Below, piece after piece: positions 12,993 to 24,214 of a stretch of 64,000 nucleotides of DNA. The notes below the pieces were generated by a model. It did no database searches. It worked only from the letters and a program-made list of their open reading frames with translations, and was not told where the DNA came from. A program made the position numbers and the translations under genes. The stretch is from Plazaster borealis (taxonomy: Eukaryota > Echinodermata > Asteroidea > Forcipulatida > Labidiasteridae). Position 1 is the stretch's first letter; every line of letters starts with the position of its first letter. The stretch is from the NCBI GenBank assembly GCA_021014325.1, contig JAJGQC010000560.1, positions 186,001 through 250,000 of the forward strand. The letters are read 5' to 3'.

Positions 12993-13535
12993 ACGCTGAC
13001 GAAGACGGATTCTTTAAGTGAACTTGACTGTTTTGAGTTTCCTTAGAAATAATGAATACAGCAAAAAACTACATCAATAGTGTAACGAACATTCCATTGG
13101 TAAATTTCTTCTGCACAATATTTCGTAAACTATTTAAAAAATGACTTTTCCGCGGACCCTTATTTCTGCACACAGAGGCTAATGTTCTTGTTCTTATATT
13201 TCTTTATTTTGAACACAAACAAATTAGGTCATAACTTTTTTTAGGTACAATGCCTTTCTTTGTTATTTGATGTTTTCGTTTTACTACAAGGGTTTATTTT
13301 CCCGAAATGATTTTTTGAAAACGTGTCCTCCGAGCTCATTAGTTATGCATAACCGCGACGGGCATGCATACGCAGCAAATGAAAGGAAGCACTTTTCGGA
13401 CCCCTGCGCACTGACTGCTTTCCTTAACTTTATGCTATTTACTTCTTTGTTTCCATTTCGTAACTTGTTTCTAATCTTTGACTTGTCTAATTTCATATTC
13501 TTCACACAATTGACTTATTTTTGTGTAATTAATCT
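12993..13535. other. Unassigned non-coding stretch
   Basis: Open frames overlap on both strands at 13267-13569, but none has a recognisable domain or convincing splice context. Nothing is assignable. Confidence 0.45.
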
Positions 13536-13945
13536 ATTGATGATTGTCTGTGTTTTCGTAAAACCATAGAGCAAGGACCAGATGGTAAAACTATATTGAT
13601 ATTATTACACGCTATGCCTGCCGGAGTAATTAGGTTTATACCACAGATTTGTCTTTATCACCCCAAAGCATACCCAATATTCCTTTCCCCAAAAGCAACA
13701 CAAACCCGTGCAAATTATTCAGCCGCATCGTAATTATTCTATTGATGATTGTCTGTTCTTTTGAAAAACCATAGAGCAAGGACCAGATCTGGTCGTTGCT
13801 CTATGGTAAAACTATATTATCATACGCTATGCCTGCCGAAGTAATTAGGCTTATAGCACAGATTTGTCTTTATCACCCCAAAGCATACCCAATATTCCTT
13901 TCCCCAAAAGCAACACCAACCGTAACAATTATGCAGCCGCACCGC
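13536..13945. repeat. Tandem duplication of about 205 bp
   Basis: ATTGATGATTGTCTG starts a copy at 13536 and another at 13741. The copies share the CATAGAGCAAGGACCAGAT and CCCCAAAGCATACCCAATAT segments with modest divergence. Confidence 0.85.
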
Positions 13946-14332
13946 CCCTGCCCAACTCCATTGTTTAACTAATTTTTTTAACATATTGGCTAATTGCGAT
14001 AGTAATCAGTCAAAAATACGTGTCTCTTCGTGAAACCTAAGAGGAGTTGACCTACCTAAACACCCAACTGGTTAACGTGTTTTTACATAGGAAAGGGGCG
14101 CGTATGTCACGTGATCACGCGCACACTGACATAAGTGGCTCTTCGTGAAACCTGAAAAACGTTTTGACGTACATTTTAGGCTCTTTCTGTTGCAAAGTTA
14201 CAATGCATTTTTAATTCAATCTTAGCTTTAAACTTATAAACCTGCAAAGGATCTTTTCACATCAGGTAAATAAGTCCTCCGTGAACTTTATACACGAGAG
14301 TAATGCCAATATAACCTTTCCATAAATTTCAG
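13946..14332. other. Sequence upstream of the first recognised MGAT5-like exon
   Basis: No exon was found. The earlier MGAT5 exons (cytoplasmic tail, membrane anchor, stem and N-terminal catalytic part) were not recognised anywhere upstream in the window. They lie outside it or are lost. Confidence 0.4.
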
Positions 14333-14457
14333 CACATTCACCGGACAACTCCTTTATGGGATTTGTCGTTGAAAACCACAACAACCTTGAGTTGATGGAA
14401 CCAGAAAACAAGAAAAACAGGGCCCTTGTGTACGCAAAGAAATCATACATGTGGAAG
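14333..14457 (+). CDS. MGAT5: MGAT5-like exon a
   Basis: Acceptor TTTCAG precedes 14333 and donor GTATAT follows 14457. Two bases complete a codon, then 41 codons include SPDNSFMGFVVENH and end YAKKSYMWK, matching the family block before the donor-sugar domain. The frame is intact. Confidence 0.85.
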
Positions 14458-14540
14458 GTATATAATAATTATCTTCAGAGCATAGAACGACGTTTTATTT
14501 GAGGCTGTAGATCAACATTCTAAAAAAAAATCAAAAAACT

Positions 14541-14895
14541 CCCGGGGTCAGAATTGATCCAGATTACGGGTCCCGGGGGCCTGACCCGGAGGCAAGAATT
14601 TTTTTCCTACGAACTTTGTGTCCCCATACGGGAAATTAACATGGGCTGGGGGAGGAGGGTTCAAAAGAGGGCGCTATCAAAAGAGTATTGTACACAGTTC
14701 GCCGTATGGGGGGACACAAAATTCGTAGAAAAAAAAAATCTCGCGACCCGGAGAGCGGTTACAAAGTGGGATTACAAGTGGGATTTGGTAATTTTGACCC
14801 ATTTCTGGGTCATTTGACACAGATTCCTGTTGATACCGACCCAGAAATGGGTCAGGCCCCACGGGAACCGGATCCGGGTTTAATTCGGACCCGGA
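14541..14895. mobile_element. MITE with CCGGGGTCAGAATTGA ends
   Basis: Same family as 9603-9838. The ends are CCCGGGGTCAGAATTGATCC and the inverse GGATCCGGGTTTAATTCGG. The interior contains GACCCAGAAATGGGTC and the AAGAGGGCGCTA repeat also seen near 8540. It lies in the intron after the exon ending at 14457. Confidence 0.7.
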
Positions 14896-15009
14896 AGTTA
14901 TTAGACTGAATGTATTATGAGAAGGCAGTGAGTATATGGCAATTGTATAAAACGTTTAAACAAGGAGCCAAACACGTCCGGTTGTCTCAAGTACTATTTG
15001 TTGATTTTA

Positions 15010-15391
15010 TAGGGTCTGTATACGTTTGGTAATAACTCTGAAAACTAATGGGAATACAAACTTACTTGGTAAGAAGTACAGCAGCTTTGGATAGTGTAAT
15101 GCATTTTGAGAAACTTTTCACTTCGAAGAACTGCGGTTATGGAAAAGATATCACTTATTATACCCAAAAATTTAAATCTGAGAAGCGTTACTGACAGTAA
15201 CGTTTCTCAGATTGTGTATTCCAATTGCAGAGTATTCTTCCTGCGTGGACATAACCGCTCCAGATTTTCGGCAATATCTCAAAAACGCTTCCACCTTTTG
15301 AAATGAAACTTGCACAGGTTAGTTTTATGAAATATAACTAGGATTGAAACAAACAGTTGGTTCAAATTACCAAACGTGTACAATTCCTTTT
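15010..15391. mobile_element. MITE, GGGTCTGTATACGTTTG family
   Basis: The element starts TAGGGTCTGTATACGTTTGG and ends CAAACGTGTACAATTCCTTT, an inverted pair. The centre carries the hairpin GAGAAGCGTTACTG / CAGTAACGTTTCTC. Other copies: 16411-16803, 30113-30509, 36892-37287, 38626-38990, 42209-42653, with partial copies at 17839, 19750 and 28418. Confidence 0.85.
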
Positions 15392-15447
15392 AGTCAGTCT
15401 GATATTAACAGTTCACTAGAACATGGACACTTTTTATATCCACACAG

Positions 15448-15612
15448 GATTACAATGCTCGGCCAATTCTTGACGTCGTCAACAAATCGTTTGAGATTCG
15501 CGCAACAGTTTACATAGATAGTAAACAGTTAGATGAAGTTGAGTCGATACCAGTTAAAAACCATGGCGTGGTATCAGGAGATGAGATACAAAAACTACTC
15601 AGATTGACTAAG
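15448..15612 (+). CDS. MGAT5: MGAT5-like exon b
   Basis: Acceptor CCACACAG and donor GTAAAA bound exactly 55 codons in phase 0, starting DYNARPILDVV and containing RATVYID, VKNHGVVSG and IQKLLRLTK. This is collinear with the MGAT5 segment preceding its GFPYEGPAPLEA motif. The frame is intact. Confidence 0.88.
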
Positions 15613-16410
15613 GTAAAATTTATAACGACTAGCCTACTTGTGCTTAGTTTGGTTTTGTTGTATATTCTGTCCTTTCCCCAATGAAGTTTCCTTCTTGTTT
15701 TCCCTTCTTAGGCTCTTACTTATTAAAAGCATCTTTCCTTTGTTTTTGTCAGCGCACTGATCCAACTGTGATTCACCTCGATCGCTCATAATCAGGCCAA
15801 GGTTGAAAGTAAAAATTGATTAATTTTATTAGTAATTTAACGCGATGTTAAATGAGGACTCAAACTATTGCAAAAATGAGTGCATCACAAAACTCAATTT
15901 GATCTTGGAGCCCCTCTGTAATGATCCCCCCACCAGAAAAATATGTTTAGGGTCCTGCCTTTTTGAGAAAAGGAAGGAGGAGGGTTTGTTTTGTTTTTTC
16001 TTTTTTAAATGGCCGCCCGACACATCTTTTGAGACAACCGGCCGGGATATTTTCAAGATGGTTGCCAACTTTTTTCGGTGTGCTTTTTTCGGTGTGCTAA
16101 AGTCTAAAAATAAGATCTTATTTATTTAAAAAATTGTTTTTTTTTCTTCAGGGATCGTTAAAAATGTTTCATTAAAAAATTAAAAAATAAAAAGGAGGAG
16201 GCGGCCTCTAAAAAGGAAGTGGGCGGGGACGCTAAACATGTTTTTATTTTTATTTGGCCTTTTGTTTTTCAGGTTTTCTCGGCCAGTTTCAACAAAGACT
16301 CATGCTCATTCAATTTCGTTTGATAATGAATGCTCCATTGCATCAGTATTCAGCAGACAAAAAGAGTAATTCAGTTGGTCTAGTAAGATCATTCAAAATC
16401 ATTAGAGTTT
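15613..16410. other. Intron of the MGAT5-like gene, no further feature
   Basis: Intronic sequence with T- and A-rich runs. Open frames on both strands at 15845-16129 overlap each other and show no domain. Confidence 0.5.
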
Positions 16411-16803
16411 AAAGGGATTGCATACGCTTGGTAATTGAAACCCACTGTTTGTTTCAATCCTATATGGTTGTAGATATATACCATAAATCTAACCTGTGAA
16501 AGTTTTATTTCAAAAGGTGGTAAAGTTTTTGAGATATTGCCGAAAATCTGGAGCGGTTTATGTCCACGCAGGAAGAATTCTGCGATTGGAATACACAATC
16601 TGAGAAATGTTAATGCCAGTAACGCTTCTTAGATTCAAATTTGTTGGGATAAAAGTGATATCTTTTCCATAACCACAGTACTTTGAATCAGTGAACAATT
16701 TATCAAAATGCATTACACTATCCAAAGCTGCTGTACTTCTTACCAAGTAAGTTTTTGTTGCCGTTCATTTCAGAGTCATTACCAATCGTTTTATACAGAC
16801 CCT
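16411..16803. mobile_element. MITE, GGGTCTGTATACGTTTG family, opposite orientation
   Basis: Starts AAAGGGATTGCATACGCTTG and ends GTTTTATACAGACCCTT. The centre is GAGAAATGTTAATGCCAGTA with an inverted partner. It resembles the inverse of the copy at 15010-15391 in the same gene. Confidence 0.85.
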
Positions 16804-16838
16804 TGAAGTTGGGGCTGAACATAGAAACTTTGACCAGA

Positions 16839-16896
16839 GTGGGATTTGAATCAACGAATTAACGTGTGGTCTACCAACTGAGCTACAAACCCTATG
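16839..16896 (-). repeat. tRNA-derived SINE head
   Basis: On the minus strand it reads GTTTGTAGCTCAGTTGGTAG (A box) followed by GATTCAAATCC (B box) at tRNA spacing. The acceptor stem does not close, so it is a SINE head or tRNA relic rather than a functional tRNA. Confidence 0.6.
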
Positions 16897-17305
16897 TTTT
16901 TGGTCTCCCTATTACTTCAAATTCATTTTGTCGCAAAGATCATTCAATTTCACAAAAGCCAGCAGCAAAGAGGCTGCTCAACCATTCAATATTTCATGAA
17001 CTGTAAAATTGTAGTGCAAATTCAACTGAATAATGGTGAAAATGTAGCCATGAATGTCTATAAATGAAATAAAATGACTGAAACGAACCTGAATGAGAAG
17101 AACGAAATCATTGTGCGCACGAAAACGAAATTGAATACAAAGTAGCTTAAAAGAAACCCTGATTTACAGGGAAATATGCCTGAGTTTAAACGCATATCAA
17201 TGAAACCGAATACATTTTTGCTAATATTGACCGGGAAACATAAATTAATTTGATCATATTTTGATATATTTTCTTACTCCATAATTATCTACTCATTTAT
17301 TTCAG

Positions 17306-17450
17306 CTATTTATTGGAATAGGATTCCCGTACGAAGGACCTGCTCCCTTGGAAGCCATTGCAAACGGATGTTTTTTTTTAATCCATCATTCTCCCCACCA
17401 AAAAATCACCTAAACACGAAGTTTTTCATCCAAAACCAACTGAAAGAGAG
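17306..17450 (+). pseudogene. MGAT5: MGAT5-like exon c, frameshifted
   Basis: Acceptor TTTCAG precedes 17306. The first 25 codons read LFIGIGFPYEGPAPLEAIAN and onward, the most conserved donor-binding block of GT18. At the nine-T run (17371-17379) the frame is lost and a TAA follows within 16 codons. In the next frame the expected NP-rich continuation resumes. The exon is 145 bp, whereas its neighbours require a multiple of three. A one-base loss in the T run plus two extra bases (AG) just before the donor at 17451 would account for this. A real inactivating change is possible. A homopolymer assembly error could explain the first indel but not the second. Confidence 0.75.
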
Positions 17451-17838
17451 GTACGCTTATACATATATATATTTTTATCTTTTATAGGCCTAAATGGGTT
17501 TTCCTAGACTTATAGTTCCTACAGACTTTTATCACCAGGGCATCCATCTTGTATTTCTCCTGTTTAAATCAGTGTAACCAAAGAGACGCTGGAAGTGCAA
17601 ATATAGTCTGGTACATTTTTGTATAGATTTGATTCAGTATGCATTATTAATGTTGCACACAGGGGACTCGACAAAGATGGTGTCAGCACGATAAAGGTCT
17701 ACACATGCTGTTCTCATATTCCATGATTATGTCCCTGTCTTGAAACATTTTAACAGCTTCAGACTAGAAGCGAGAGATTGCAGTAGATTTAGCAGGTATT
17801 GTACATGGCCTGTCGAGTATCACAAAGTTCGCATACTT

Positions 17839-18056
17839 AAAGGCATCGTACACGTTTGGAAATTGTCAAAGACCAGTGTTCTCACTTGGTGTATCCCAAC
17901 ATATGCATAAAATAACAAGCCTGTGAAAATTTGGGCTCAATTGGTCAACGAAGTTGCAAGAAAATGATGAAAGAAAAAACACTCTTGTTGTACAATTTTT
18001 TTTATATTTTTTATTATCGATATCCAACAGCGGATAGCCGCCACTTACAGGTATCA
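17839..18056. mobile_element. Partial MITE, AAAGGCATCGTACACGTTTG variant
   Basis: Starts AAAGGCATCGTACACGTTTG, related to the family at 15010. The body differs and ends near a diverged boundary next to an AT microsatellite. Confidence 0.55.
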
Positions 18057-18071
18057 TTAAAAACTATGCAT

Positions 18072-18411
18072 AAATATATATATATATATAAAAGTTGAAA
18101 ATTACAGTTACACAATAATTGATAAAAACATTATTTAAAATAGACAAAAATAGTACATCGAAACCCACATAAAACAGACTGTGGCACACCAACAAGTACA
18201 CAAACACACATAACAAACATTAAAACAAATACATGTAAGTAAGAAATACACAAACAGAACAACACCCGAAACCCCAATTACATACAACAACAAAAAACAA
18301 ACAAAAACAAACAAACAAACACCCCAACACCCCAAAAAACAACAAACAAACACTAAACACCAACAACAAAATACATGCCAACACCACAACAAATAAACAG
18401 ACAAACTTTAC
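18072..18411. repeat. AT microsatellite and ACA-rich low complexity
   Basis: A short (TA)n run at about 18072-18092 is followed by about 270 bp strongly biased to A and C on the plus strand (AACAAACA-type). Cys/Val-rich open frames here are compositional artefacts. Confidence 0.85.
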
Positions 18412-19640
18412 TGACGGAGTTGTCTGCATGCCTATCGTTCGTTTCATCATAAAAAATTGATGGCAATGTATGCTGGCGAGACCTTGTCTTTACGAAGCTC
18501 CAAAATCGTTTTGGGTTGTTCCCTACATCCTCACCTAATGCCTTCAAGTACTCTCCATACTTTGTCCTTGCCAGCTGCTTAAATGTAGATCGTGCCAACT
18601 TGAAAGCTTGAATGTTTCCAGGGGATGGATTGCCACGTTTTTTCCTGAAAGCCCTTTCCTTGGTTTTTAAAGCATGTGTCACTTCACCATCAAACCACGG
18701 AGGAGAGGGGCGACGTGGTCGAACTCTGGGCACAACATCTATGATAGCGGCCTCAACAAGGTCGTGGAAGAGCGAGGCTGCCTCGTGACTATCTGATGTT
18801 GCTTCCATTAAGCACCATGGGATGCACTGTAGGGTCATCTGAAGGTCTTGCATATCTGCTTTACGAAAGTTAAAGTTCATTCGCTTTGATTTGATGTGCT
18901 TGAGGGACGGCAAAATGTTGAGAGTGATGCTAAGTGCACTGTGATCGGATGCGAATATGTCATTTCCCACTTCGCATGTTGCTTGTAAATCATCAGAGCA
19001 CAAGGCAAGATCAAGAATATGGTCACCTCTAGTCATGCTAAAATTAATCTGCTGTAGGTTGTGGGCACCCATCACTGCATCAACAAACAAATCATCCATT
19101 GCAGAAGTGGGGTCTGACAAGCCAGTAGTGGCATTCCATTGGAGGGTAGGAAGGTTGATGTCACCCGTTAGGCAATTGGTACTATACTCTCGAGATATAT
19201 TCGTGAGGCAATCAGCGAGTTCTGCTAACGGTTGAATTCCACTGTTTGGGGGCCTGTAGAAAACACCAAGTAGAATTCGATTTCTTTTCCGTAATTTTAC
19301 CTCGACCCAAATAAGTTCAAGATCATCTTGTACAAATTCAGATTTCCTGCAACATTGTAGTGAGTTATGGCAGCCTATTAAAACTCCACCCCCTCTCTTA
19401 TTTAATCTGTCCTTGCGAAATATTGTGTAATCAGGTAGCGAAACTTCAGCATCAATAACATCAGTTGATTACCACGTTTCTGTCAAAGCGAAGATTCGGT
19501 AATCAGTGAATGGATGTAAATTACTCAAGAACTCACTGTGGAAGCAGTCCAACTTGTTCTTGATGCTTCTTACATTTTGGTGATAAATATTTAGTGTTGT
19601 CTCTTGATGAGGGTTGTTGGTTGCAGTTGCAGGATGTGAT
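18412..19640 (-). mobile_element. LINE remnant, AP-endonuclease domain only
   Basis: Reading the minus strand from about 19640: an FALTETW block, then RGGGVLIGCHNS, GVFYRPPNS, LTGDINLP, GDHILDLAL and FASDHSAL, in the order of the endonuclease domain of non-LTR retrotransposons. A linker region with PPWFDGEV and NPKRFWSFVKTRS follows, typical of the segment before reverse transcriptase. A stop codon interrupts the frame right after FALTETW (19469-19471). The open frame then runs on to ACA-rich DNA at 18411, where homology ends, so the reverse transcriptase is absent. It is a truncated, inactive copy in an intron of the MGAT5-like gene, in antisense orientation. Confidence 0.85.
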
Positions 19641-19749
19641 GTTTGAGCAGAAGGGAATGGACCAGGATTAGTTTCAACATCTCCAGATAAGATTATGTTG
19701 AATGTTACATATGAGTTATCATAATAACTTTTGTGTGCTTTGTGTGCTT

Positions 19750-19955
19750 TCAGATAGAATAATGAAAACTTCTTGCAAGAAGTTTTTATTATTTTAGTAA
19801 GAAATTACCTCTTTCTCAAAAACTACCTTACTTCAGAGGGAGTCGTTTCTCACAATGTTTTATGCTATCAACAGCTCTCTGTTGCTCGTTACCAAGTCAG
19901 TTTTTATGCTAATATATATTTTGAGTAATTACCAAATGTTTACGATGCCTTTAAA
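19750..19955. mobile_element. Partial MITE with AAACTTCTTGCAAGAAGTTT core
   Basis: Diverged copy of the family at 15010, ending AAATGTTTACGATGCCTTTA. The centre is the palindrome AAACTTCTTGCAAGAAGTTT. Confidence 0.65.
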
Positions 19956-20077
19956 CGTAAACAATGGAAAGTGATCTGGTAAGTCTGCTGCCACCTAGCG
20001 ATCCAAAGTCTCCCATTGTTTTATGGCACTCGTATCATTTTCTCATGTCATCGTTTCTCATTATCATGCCGATTCAG

Positions 20078-20272
20078 CTCACATCTCAGAACCCATACGC
20101 AGAAGTGTATATTGGTAAGCCACATGTCTGGACCATAGACGTTTTGAACCGAACTGCACTGCGTGAAGCTATTAAAGAAATCAGCAAAGCAGATCCACCA
20201 AAGCCTTATCTACCCTTTGAGTATCAATGCGAAGGCATGCTGCAGAGGTTAAGTACTTATATATCAAGTCAG
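20078..20272 (+). CDS. MGAT5: MGAT5-like exon d
   Basis: Acceptor GATTCAG and donor GTAAGT bound exactly 65 codons in phase 0. The peptide contains LTSQNPYAEVYIGKPHVW, PYLPFEYQCEGMLQR and ends STYISSQ, collinear with the MGAT5 region after GFPYEGPAPLEA. The frame is intact. An upstream in-frame ATG at 19964 lies in the intron and is not used. Confidence 0.9.
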
Positions 20273-20516
20273 GTAAGTCGAATCACGCAGATACCTGTAA
20301 ACATATTTTTGTAGAGTGTATTCTTTAAGGCAAATCAATAATAGGCATCACCACACTCTTAAAACTGAAATGTTGTATTCTAACCTTATGAAAGTGTTGT
20401 CTTCCACGCAACATGATAAATGTTGCAATGTGTTGTTCCAACTGTTACAAATTGTTGAACAATACATCTAACACAAACTTTCTCGTTACATTTAGCACTT
20501 CAAAAGTGTTGAATTT

Positions 20517-20678
20517 TGTTTCATGCATTGCGCATGCGTAAGGATAAACGAAGCGCTATCTGTCAATTTGATTGGCCGGTTTGGCTGTCGAGTGCGCGCC
20601 AAAAATCCATCACTTTTTCCAGAGTTTTCCATCGGCGGAGCAGTGTCATCTTTTCTCCTGCAATTGTTTTGATTTTGA
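20517..20678 (+). other. Exon-like segment in the 5.9 kb element
   Basis: Open frame from the ATG at 20516 running to a donor-like AAG-GTAAGAC at about 20679. The composition (CGCATGCG, GTGCGCGCC) is GC-rich compared with its surroundings, as for a promoter and first exon. The encoded peptide is not recognised. Confidence 0.3.
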
Positions 20679-21370
20679 AGGTAAGACAATTATCTTAAAA
20701 CATAATTTTTCACTTATTATCAAAAAGCGTAGATTGCATAGACCTTATTGAATGATCGTTTTGTACATTATTGACTACAGATCAGTCTCAACTGTGAAAC
20801 TTTGAACCAATCGTACATGTCAGAACGACAGTTTTCTGCAACGTCATGGACGTTGTATTTGTGTGCGTAACGTACGGTGTCAACCATACAATGTGCGAAC
20901 ACTAACAATACATTACTAATATGCTGCATAGTGCAGTCAGTGCTCTCCCCGCAACTGTGTACGACTCAACCAAATATGTACCTCGATGGCAGTACTTAGA
21001 CAGGCATGACTGTACTGCTACCACTCACAGTACATGTACATTCTGTGTACATGCTCTGCTGTGTACTACGGTACGAGGCCTAGCTAGTAGTACGCATAGG
21101 CCTACATGTTTGTACATAAACATGAAGCCGATATGCATGCGTACCACGAAATAATTCACATCACACACTCTGTCAGTGCAAATTGGCTGCAATGCTGTAC
21201 CCCGTATTGTGCTAGATCATCATGATCATGTACTGTCATCTGGTCACTAATCATTGATCATGTTGTAGCCTAGATCATTCATCATGTTCATAGGCCTACT
21301 TTGCTTTGTCAGTTTGTCAACTGGACAATCATGTCATTGTAATGTCATGTTCATGTTTACAGTCAGAGTT

Positions 21371-22024
21371 AGACCCAGTAACTGGGGCACTGTACTGTAG
21401 GCCTACCCTACTCCTTTTTCGAAATTTTGACATCATCGGTCGTACTAGCGCCCCAGGAAAAACTTGTATTTTCTCAAAGCGAAACTCAATTTGGCGATCA
21501 CACTCTCGGCAGTATCCATGGGTGCCCTGCCTTAACCGTGATGACCATGCGGTTGAGGCAGGGCACCTGTCAAATTTTAGACAAGTGCCCTGCCTCAACC
21601 GTGACGACTACGCGGTTGAGGTTGAGGTAGGGCACCCGTCGATTCATGCGATTAGATGGGTGCCTTGCCACAACCATGATAACAGGGCACAATTTCATGG
21701 CTCTGCTTACCGCGGAATTCTGCGCTTACGCCCAGCTGCGTCCCATAGAAATACACACGTTACAATGCGCATAAGCGCAGAATTATTTGGTAACCAGTGC
21801 CATGAAATTGGGCCTAGCGCGGTTGAGGCAGGAAACCCGACTAAAATTTGACAGGTGCCCTGCCTCAACCGCGTGGTCATCACGGTTAGGGCAGGGCACC
21901 CGTGTGGGATCGCCAAATTTAGTTTCGCTTTGGGAAAATACAAGTTTTTCCTCAGGCGCTAGTACGACCGATGATGTCAAAATTTCGAAAAAGGAGTACA
22001 GCGCGCGCCCCAGTTACTGGGGCT
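21371..22024. mobile_element. Fold-back element, copy 1
   Basis: Terminal inverted repeats begin AGACCCAGTAACTGGGGC and run on through TTTTTCGAAATTTTGACATC and GTCGTACTAGCGCCCCAG. The interior is made of repeated TGCCCTGCCTCAACCG modules in alternating orientation. The MITE at 21684-21814 is nested in the middle. Short open frames here exist on both strands and follow the inverted repeats. Confidence 0.85.
21684..21814. mobile_element. MITE nested in fold-back copy 1
   Basis: GGGCACAATTTCATGGCTCT at the left pairs with the inverse of CCATGAAATTGGGCC at the right, with an inner GAATTCTGCGCTTA / TAAGCGCAGAATT pair. It belongs to the GGGCCCAATTTCAT family also at 27807, 37577 and 45507. Confidence 0.75.
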
Positions 22025-22193
22025 AGTTTACAGTCAAATACAATATTATAATGACAAAGATGAAGCTGATGTGTATGCACCTATGACAAAAATTCACAAG
22101 TTGTGCAGGCCTACATAGAAAAAATTGAAATTTTAAATCTACATGTTTTAATTGTTTTTATTTCTCACTTATTGTAGTCGAGAAGTCCGATTA

Positions 22194-22285
22194 TGCATTC
22201 CTGATCATGATACACCTTCTGCCTTCGCAGTCTGCAAAGAAGAGTTCGATTGCAAACTCAATGGACTTTTTTACGTTAACTAAGC
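22194..22285 (+). pseudogene. Exon-like segment of an unrecognised protein
   Basis: Follows an acceptor-like TATTGTAG. One frame is open for about 33 codons and contains RLCIPDHDTPSAFAVC and FDCKLNGLFY, then meets TAA just before a donor-like GTATGT. It may belong with 23826-24169 as a gene of the enclosing transposon. No function is claimed. Confidence 0.35.
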
Positions 22286-22366
22286 CGGTATGTATACAAT
22301 TTGTTTTTCATTCAAGCTCATAAACTGTTCATTATGAACAAAGTACTGGAACATGCCAAAGTGACT

Positions 22367-22880
22367 AGACCCAGTAACTGGGGCGCTGTACTCCTTTTTT
22401 GAAATTTTGACATCATGGTTGTACTAGTACAGTACCGCCCTAGCTTGTCGTTGTATATTTTGAAGCAAAACTCAATTTGGCGATCCCACTCTCGGCAGTA
22501 TCCACGGATGCCCTGCCTTAAATGTGATGACCATGCGGTTGAGGCAGGGCACCTGTCAAATTTTTGACTGGTGCCCTGCCTCAACCGTGACGACTACGTG
22601 GTTGAGGTAGGGCACCCGTCGATTAGACAGGTGCCTTCCCTCAACCATGATAATAGCGTGGTTGAGGCAGGACACCCATCTAAAATTTGACAGGTGCTCT
22701 GCCTCAACCGTTTGGTCGTCACGGTTAAGGCAGGGCACCCTTGGATACTGCAGAGAGTTAGATTGCCAAATTGAGTTTTGCTTTGGGAATATAGTATATA
22801 CAACGACATGCTGGGGTGCTAGTAGTATGACCGATGATGTCAAAATTTTAAAAAGGAGTACAGCGCCCCAGTTACTGGGT
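22367..22880. mobile_element. Fold-back element, copy 2
   Basis: Same ends (AGACCCAGTAACTGGGGCGC) and same TGCCCTGCCTCAACCG modules as copy 1, without the nested MITE. About 510 bp. Confidence 0.85.
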
Positions 22881-22980
22881 TTATAAAGTGACTAAAAACA
22901 TCCACAGCCAATGAGCCAATTAATTTAAAGGGTTTGGGTGGGTGAAGAGTGATTAAAATGAGCATTTCATATACAGCAGT

Positions 22981-23390
22981 AGACCCAGTGAGTGGGGCGC
23001 TGTCTCCTTTTTCGAAATTTTGACATCATCGGTCGTACTAGCGCCCCAGCTTGTCAAATTATTTTCCCCGAGCAAAACTCATCCAACTCTCGGTTGGATT
23101 TTAGACGGGTGCCCTGCTTCAACCGTGACGACTATGCGGTTTGAGGTAGGGCACCCATCAATTAGACGGGTGCCTTGCCTCAACCGTGATAACAGCGCGG
23201 TTGAGGCAGGACACCCGTCTAAAATCTGACAGGTGCCCTGCCTCAACCGCGTGGTCATCACGGTTAAGGCAGGGCACCTAGGGATAATTGAGTTTTGCTC
23301 GTAGAATATACAACGACAAGCTGGGGCGCTAGTATGACCGAAGATGTCAAAATTTCGAAAAAGGAGTACAGCGCCCCAGTTACTGGGTCT
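22981..23390. mobile_element. Fold-back element, copy 3
   Basis: Same family, about 410 bp, starting AGACCCAGTGAGTGGGGCGC and ending CGCCCCAGTTACTGGGTCT. It contains fewer internal modules than copies 1 and 2. Confidence 0.85.
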
Positions 23391-23825
23391 AATACAGCTA
23401 TTCGGCAAACTCTGGAATTCTGCACTGTGGGATCAGCCCTTCCTGACTCATTGCTTTCAAATAGTGTGTTGAGAACGTTAAAAGCAGGCTACTTTAAAAC
23501 CCACAACTGCTCCCATACTAGTGATAATACTTTGTAAATACAAAGCATATGCACTAGTAAGGGGGAGCCTGCTTTTGTTGTCCTCAACAGACTTTTTGAA
23601 AGCAATAAGTCAGGAAAAGTACTCAACCACTTAACGTATTGCACAGGATTGCAGAAGGTTCCCAACCAGTTACAAAATTAGATGGGAATCATATTGTAAT
23701 TGTTTACTATATTCAAACAGTTCAGCCAACCCAAACAGGCTTTGAGTGCATGATTCATTTGCTATTGTCACAGTTATACAGATATGTAAATAATTTTTCT
23801 TAAAAATGAAAACATTTAATTTTCA

Positions 23826-24169
23826 GGTTGGTACTAATGTAGAAGCTTACATAACAGACCGGGAGCGAAGAGGACAAGACATGACGCAGCCCTACCTTCT
23901 TTGACTGGGACCTAAAGGAGCACCATATCATATTTCTATCGTACTTGACAAGGTGGCCATTCCGTGTGATAAGGCAGACATGACTGTAGCTGTAGATCAA
24001 CTTTTCAAGTTGCATTAGGTATTCAACTTGGAATATGCTAGTGAGCTGAGGTAATTTGATTCTTTCTTGGAATGTTTTGTTTACAATATTGGCATGAAAA
24101 ATGCCAAAATTCCTGTGCAAGCAAGTGAGTTGATGTCCAGCATTAAAATGGTGCTAAGTAGACAGTAAA
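23826..24169 (+). pseudogene. Decayed exon of an unrecognised, probably transposon-borne protein
   Basis: After the acceptor-like TTTTCAG (ending 23825) one frame reads VGTNVEAYITDRERRGQDM, then QPYLL, GPKGAPYHISIVLDK, AVDQLFKLH, VFNLEYASEL and FLECFVYNIG, interrupted by in-frame stops (after QPYLL, after KLH and after SELR). The pattern with a VFN-EY block resembles a widespread uncharacterised multi-copy animal protein family (recalled, not checked). Its position between matching inverted ends suggests it is cargo or machinery of the 5.9 kb element. It is too damaged to be functional as read. Confidence 0.5.
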
Positions 24170-24214
24170 GAGTGTAGGCCCGAAATGGGGATCAAATCTG
24201 AGGAAAACCAATTG

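Noticed and set aside
18135..18450. Cys/Val/Phe-rich minus-strand frames resembling membrane proteins
   Set aside because: They come from the ACA-rich low-complexity stretch beside the LINE fragment.
19964..20077. N-terminal part of the open frame at 19964 as a new gene start
   Set aside because: A clear acceptor at 20077 and MGAT5 homology beginning right after it show that the upstream part is intron.
21306..23537. Overlapping open frames with Arg/Cys/Pro-rich peptides on both strands
   Set aside because: The frames follow the fold-back elements and their TGCCCTGCCTCAACCG modules. The same peptides appear on opposite strands.
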